Assembly (NCBI GenBank): GCA_910586875.1 | Contig: CAJUJI010000052.1 | Span: 9,132-16,828, forward strand | Direction of reading: 5' to 3' | Source: an uncultured Anaerotruncus sp. | GTDB lineage: Bacteria > Bacillota > Clostridia > Oscillospirales > Ruminococcaceae | Length of the DNA stretch: 7,697 nt | Shown: positions 6,125-7,697 of the stretch, piece by piece | How the letters are laid out: every line of letters starts with the position of its first letter | Numbering within the stretch: position 1 is the first letter of the stretch | The notes under the pieces: generated by a model | What the model was told of the DNA's origin: nothing | Database searches by the model: none | What the model saw: the letters and a program-made list of their open reading frames with translations, nothing else | Translations under genes and position numbers: made by a program

Positions 6125-6185
6125 AAGTCTGTTGTTACAAGGGCAGCAGGAGCGCAGAAAATAGCCTTTCAAAAAAGAATCAAAA

Positions 6186-6190
6186 GGGAG
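6186..6190 (+). promoter_or_regulatory. permease ribosome binding site (decides between two ATGs)
   Basis: GGGAG lies 3 nt before ATG 6194, which is too close, and 9 nt before ATG 6200, which is normal. This favours the second ATG. Confidence 0.7.
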
Positions 6191-6199
6191 ACGATGCGG

Positions 6200-6907
6200 A
6201 TGCAATCTTTTGCAGTCTGGCTTGATCAAAATTATCATAACCTTTATGTCGCGCTGCTGGCAGGCGATAGATGGAAACAATATTTGGAGGGCTTGGGGCG
6301 CACACTGCTGATCTCTGCCTGTGCCACGATCATTGGTATTGTCATCGGACTGCTGATTGCAGTGATTAAGGTTTCAGCAATCAATAACCGCACCTTGCGT
6401 CCGCTTGCGTGGCTTTGTGATGTATACCTAACCATTCTGCGTGGTACGCCGGTGGTGGTGCAGCTGCTCATTCTTTATGCATTTGTGTTCACCTCTCTGG
6501 CGGATGGCACCTTAGTTGCGGTTGTGGGATTTGGGCTGAATTCGGGGGCATATGTGGCGGAAATCTTCCGTTCCGGAATTCTGTCGGTTCCACATGGGCA
6601 GACCGAGGCGGGACGTTCGCTGGGGTTGACCTCTGGTATGACGATGCGGCTGATTGTGCTGCCGCAGGCGATCAAAAACATCCTGCCCGCGCTGTTTAAC
6701 GAGTTTATCACGTTGCTCAAGGAAACCTCTATAGCAGGATACATAGCGGTGCGCGACTTGACAAAGGTTGCCGATGGAATCAAGGGACGCGCATTTATCG
6801 GAGAGCCGCTGTTTATTGCGGCGATCATCTACTTAATTCTGGTGGTTGGTATGACCCAGATTTTGAAGCTGTTGGAAAGGAGGCTGGCAAAGAGTGATAG
6901 ACGTTAA
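6200..6907 (+). CDS. amino acid ABC transporter permease
   Basis: A 235-residue membrane subunit of the HisM/GlnP/TcyL type, forming the channel of the polar amino acid importer. Hydrophobic segments lie at about 36-58 (LLISACATIIGIVIGLLIAV), 75-98 (with the family block LRGTPVVVQLLILY), 102-122, 160-180 and 203-224, consistent with five transmembrane helices. The EAA coupling loop is visible at about 127-157: GILSVPHGQTEAGRSLGL, then LIVLPQAIKN, which docks on the ATPase. LKETSIAGYI (173-182) is another family block. Only one permease gene is present, so the transporter should be a permease homodimer. I chose ATG 6200 over ATG 6194 on ribosome-binding-site spacing; the two differ by two residues. 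The gene lies 115 nt after the binding-protein gene, across the hairpin at 6098-6124, and its last 14 nt overlap the ATPase gene. Confidence 0.95.
   Translation: MQSFAVWLDQNYHNLYVALLAGDRWKQYLEGLGRTLLISACATIIGIVIGLLIAVIKVSAINNRTLRPLAWLCDVYLTILRGTPVVVQLLILYAFVFTSLADGTLVAVVGFGLNSGAYVAEIFRSGILSVPHGQTEAGRSLGLTSGMTMRLIVLPQAIKNILPALFNEFITLLKETSIAGYIAVRDLTKVADGIKGRAFIGEPLFIAAIIYLILVVGMTQILKLLERRLAKSDRR
6876..6883 (+). promoter_or_regulatory. ribosome binding site for the ATPase gene, inside the permease gene
   Basis: AAAGGAGG is nearly ideal and lies 10 nt before GTG 6894. It supports the GTG start and translation coupled to the end of the permease gene. Confidence 0.8.
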
Positions 6908-7616
6908 AGGGCTGAAAAAGGCGTTTCATAAGCATTTGGTGCTCAAAGGGATTGACGAAACCATCAAGAAAGGGGAAAAGGTGGTTATCATTGGTCCATC
7001 TGGCTCGGGAAAGTCGACCTTTTTGCGCTGCCTCAACCGGCTGGAAGAAGCGACCGAAGGTGAAATTTGGTTTGAGGGAACCAATATTTTGGATAAAAAG
7101 TGTGATATCAACAGGCTGCGCCAAAAGATGGGGATGGTGTTTCAGCAGTTTAACCTGTTTGCGCATCTGAGTGTGCGGGAGAATATCACCCTTGCACCGG
7201 TCAAGCTGGGACTGATGACCCAAGAGCAGGCTGACAAGCGCGCAGAGGAACTGTTGGAGCGCATTGGGCTGTTGGATAAGGCAGAAAGTTATCCAAGTCA
7301 GCTTTCGGGCGGCCAGCAGCAGCGGATTGCGATTGTGCGTGCGCTGGCGATGAATCCGGATGTGATGCTATTTGATGAGCCGACCTCGGCACTCGACCCC
7401 GAGATGGTAGGGGAGGTGCTTGAGCTGATGAAGCAGCTTGCGGAGGATGGCATGACGATGGTGGTGGTAACGCACGAGATGGGCTTTGCCCGTGAGGTGG
7501 CAACCCGTGTGCTGTTCATGGATGAAGGACAGATTTTGGAGCAGGCACCACCGGAGTATTTCTTCTCAAATCCGCAGAATCCACGGCTAAAGGATTTTCT
7601 GTCAAAGGTGCTGTAA
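6894..7616 (+). CDS. amino acid ABC transporter ATP-binding protein
   Basis: A 240-residue nucleotide-binding subunit of the GlnQ/HisP/ArtP type; it hydrolyses ATP on the cytoplasmic face to drive uptake. All motifs are intact and in order: Walker A GPSGSGKST at 34-42, Q-loop Gln84 in VFQQFNLFAHLSV, signature LSGGQQQR at 137-144, Walker B VMLFDEPTSALDPE at 157-170 with catalytic Glu162, and the H-loop His194 in VTHEMGFAREV. The length is standard for the family. It starts with GTG at 6894, overlapping the permease gene by 14 nt, behind AAAGGAGG at 6876-6883. It is the last gene of the operon. A usual family residue just after the signature (IAIARAL) is IAIVRAL here, which should not matter. 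Substrate specificity comes from the binding protein and permease, not from this subunit. Confidence 0.97.
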   Translation: MIDVKGLKKAFHKHLVLKGIDETIKKGEKVVIIGPSGSGKSTFLRCLNRLEEATEGEIWFEGTNILDKKCDINRLRQKMGMVFQQFNLFAHLSVRENITLAPVKLGLMTQEQADKRAEELLERIGLLDKAESYPSQLSGGQQQRIAIVRALAMNPDVMLFDEPTSALDPEMVGEVLELMKQLAEDGMTMVVVTHEMGFAREVATRVLFMDEGQILEQAPPEYFFSNPQNPRLKDFLSKVL

Positions 7617-7634
7617 ACAGGAGTGAATCATAAT

Positions 7635-7697
7635 TTTCGTCCGCCTTTTCAACAAGGGTTGAGCTAAAAGTTTCGCCAGCCTTTTCAACAAGGGTTG
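7635..7697. repeat. two copies of a 27-nt element at 36-nt period, cut by the window end
   Basis: Copy 1 is 7635-7661 and copy 2 is 7671-7697. They share 25 of 27 positions, including the identical 19-nt core GCCTTTTCAACAAGGGTTG, and the copy starts are exactly 36 nt apart. The 9 nt between copies are AGCTAAAAG. Each core contains a small dyad, CAAC-AAGG-GTTG; in copy 1 it extends to TCAAC/GTTGA (7649-7662), with CTTT/AAAG further out. It begins 18 nt after the ATPase stop. It may be the start of a longer tandem array or a dispersed intergenic repeat; the total copy number cannot be seen. Confidence 0.8.

Noticed and set aside
7635..7697. CRISPR array from the repeated element
   Set aside because: Only 9-11 nt separate the repeats and no spacer-length unique sequence is present; the period of 36 nt fits a tandem repeat.
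1..7697. Defence system, mobile element, toxin-antitoxin pair or other novel multi-gene system
   Set aside because: Every gene belongs to a well-known housekeeping or transport family with intact motifs; no transposase, integrase, nuclease cluster or unknown conserved gene is present.

Overview
The window looks like an ordinary chromosomal segment of a low-oxygen, Gram-positive Firmicute, most likely a gut clostridium of the Oscillospiraceae/Ruminococcaceae type. This is inference from several things seen: an oxygen-sensitive iron-sulfur serine dehydratase split into subunits (SdaAA), a methionyl-tRNA synthetase with a fused C-terminal tRNA-binding domain followed by a TatD nuclease, strong AGGAGG-type ribosome binding sites, GTG starts, moderately high GC, and a lipoprotein solute-binding protein with a Ser/Ala/Pro/Glu linker. 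No species-level claim is possible from sequence alone.

Layout. At the left edge, sdaAA (+) enters from outside the window and ends at 905. It meets a leftward metG-tatD operon (3701 to 967) at a shared, probably bidirectional terminator (about 927-960). The 183-nt gap 3702-3884 holds divergent promoters: an extended -10 promoter for metG on the minus strand and a good TTGCAT-17-TAAAAT promoter for rpmE on the plus strand. The rpmE leader contains a hairpin just upstream of the ribosome binding site. rpmE ends in a textbook intrinsic terminator (4103-4135). It is followed by an RluA-family pseudouridine synthase gene (4171-5067).

The right third is a three-gene polar amino acid ABC importer: lipoprotein substrate-binding protein (5215-6084), permease (6200-6907) and ATPase (6894-7616). 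It has its own strong promoter with a perfect TATAAT. A perfect 8-bp inverted repeat lies over the -35/spacer and could be an operator. A very stable hairpin without a U-tract (6098-6124) lies between the binding-protein gene and the permease gene; it probably sets the higher expression of the binding protein. The permease and ATPase genes overlap by 14 nt, which suggests translational coupling.

After the ATPase gene the last ~60 nt contain two copies of a 27-nt near-identical element at a 36-nt period, cut by the window end. This is the least explained piece of sequence here. I see no CRISPR array, insertion sequence, phage gene, toxin-antitoxin pair or defence system, and no tRNA or rRNA gene. 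The genes cover protein synthesis (metG, rpmE, RNA pseudouridylation), amino acid catabolism (serine deamination) and amino acid uptake. Apart from metG-tatD and the ABC operon they appear to be independent transcription units.
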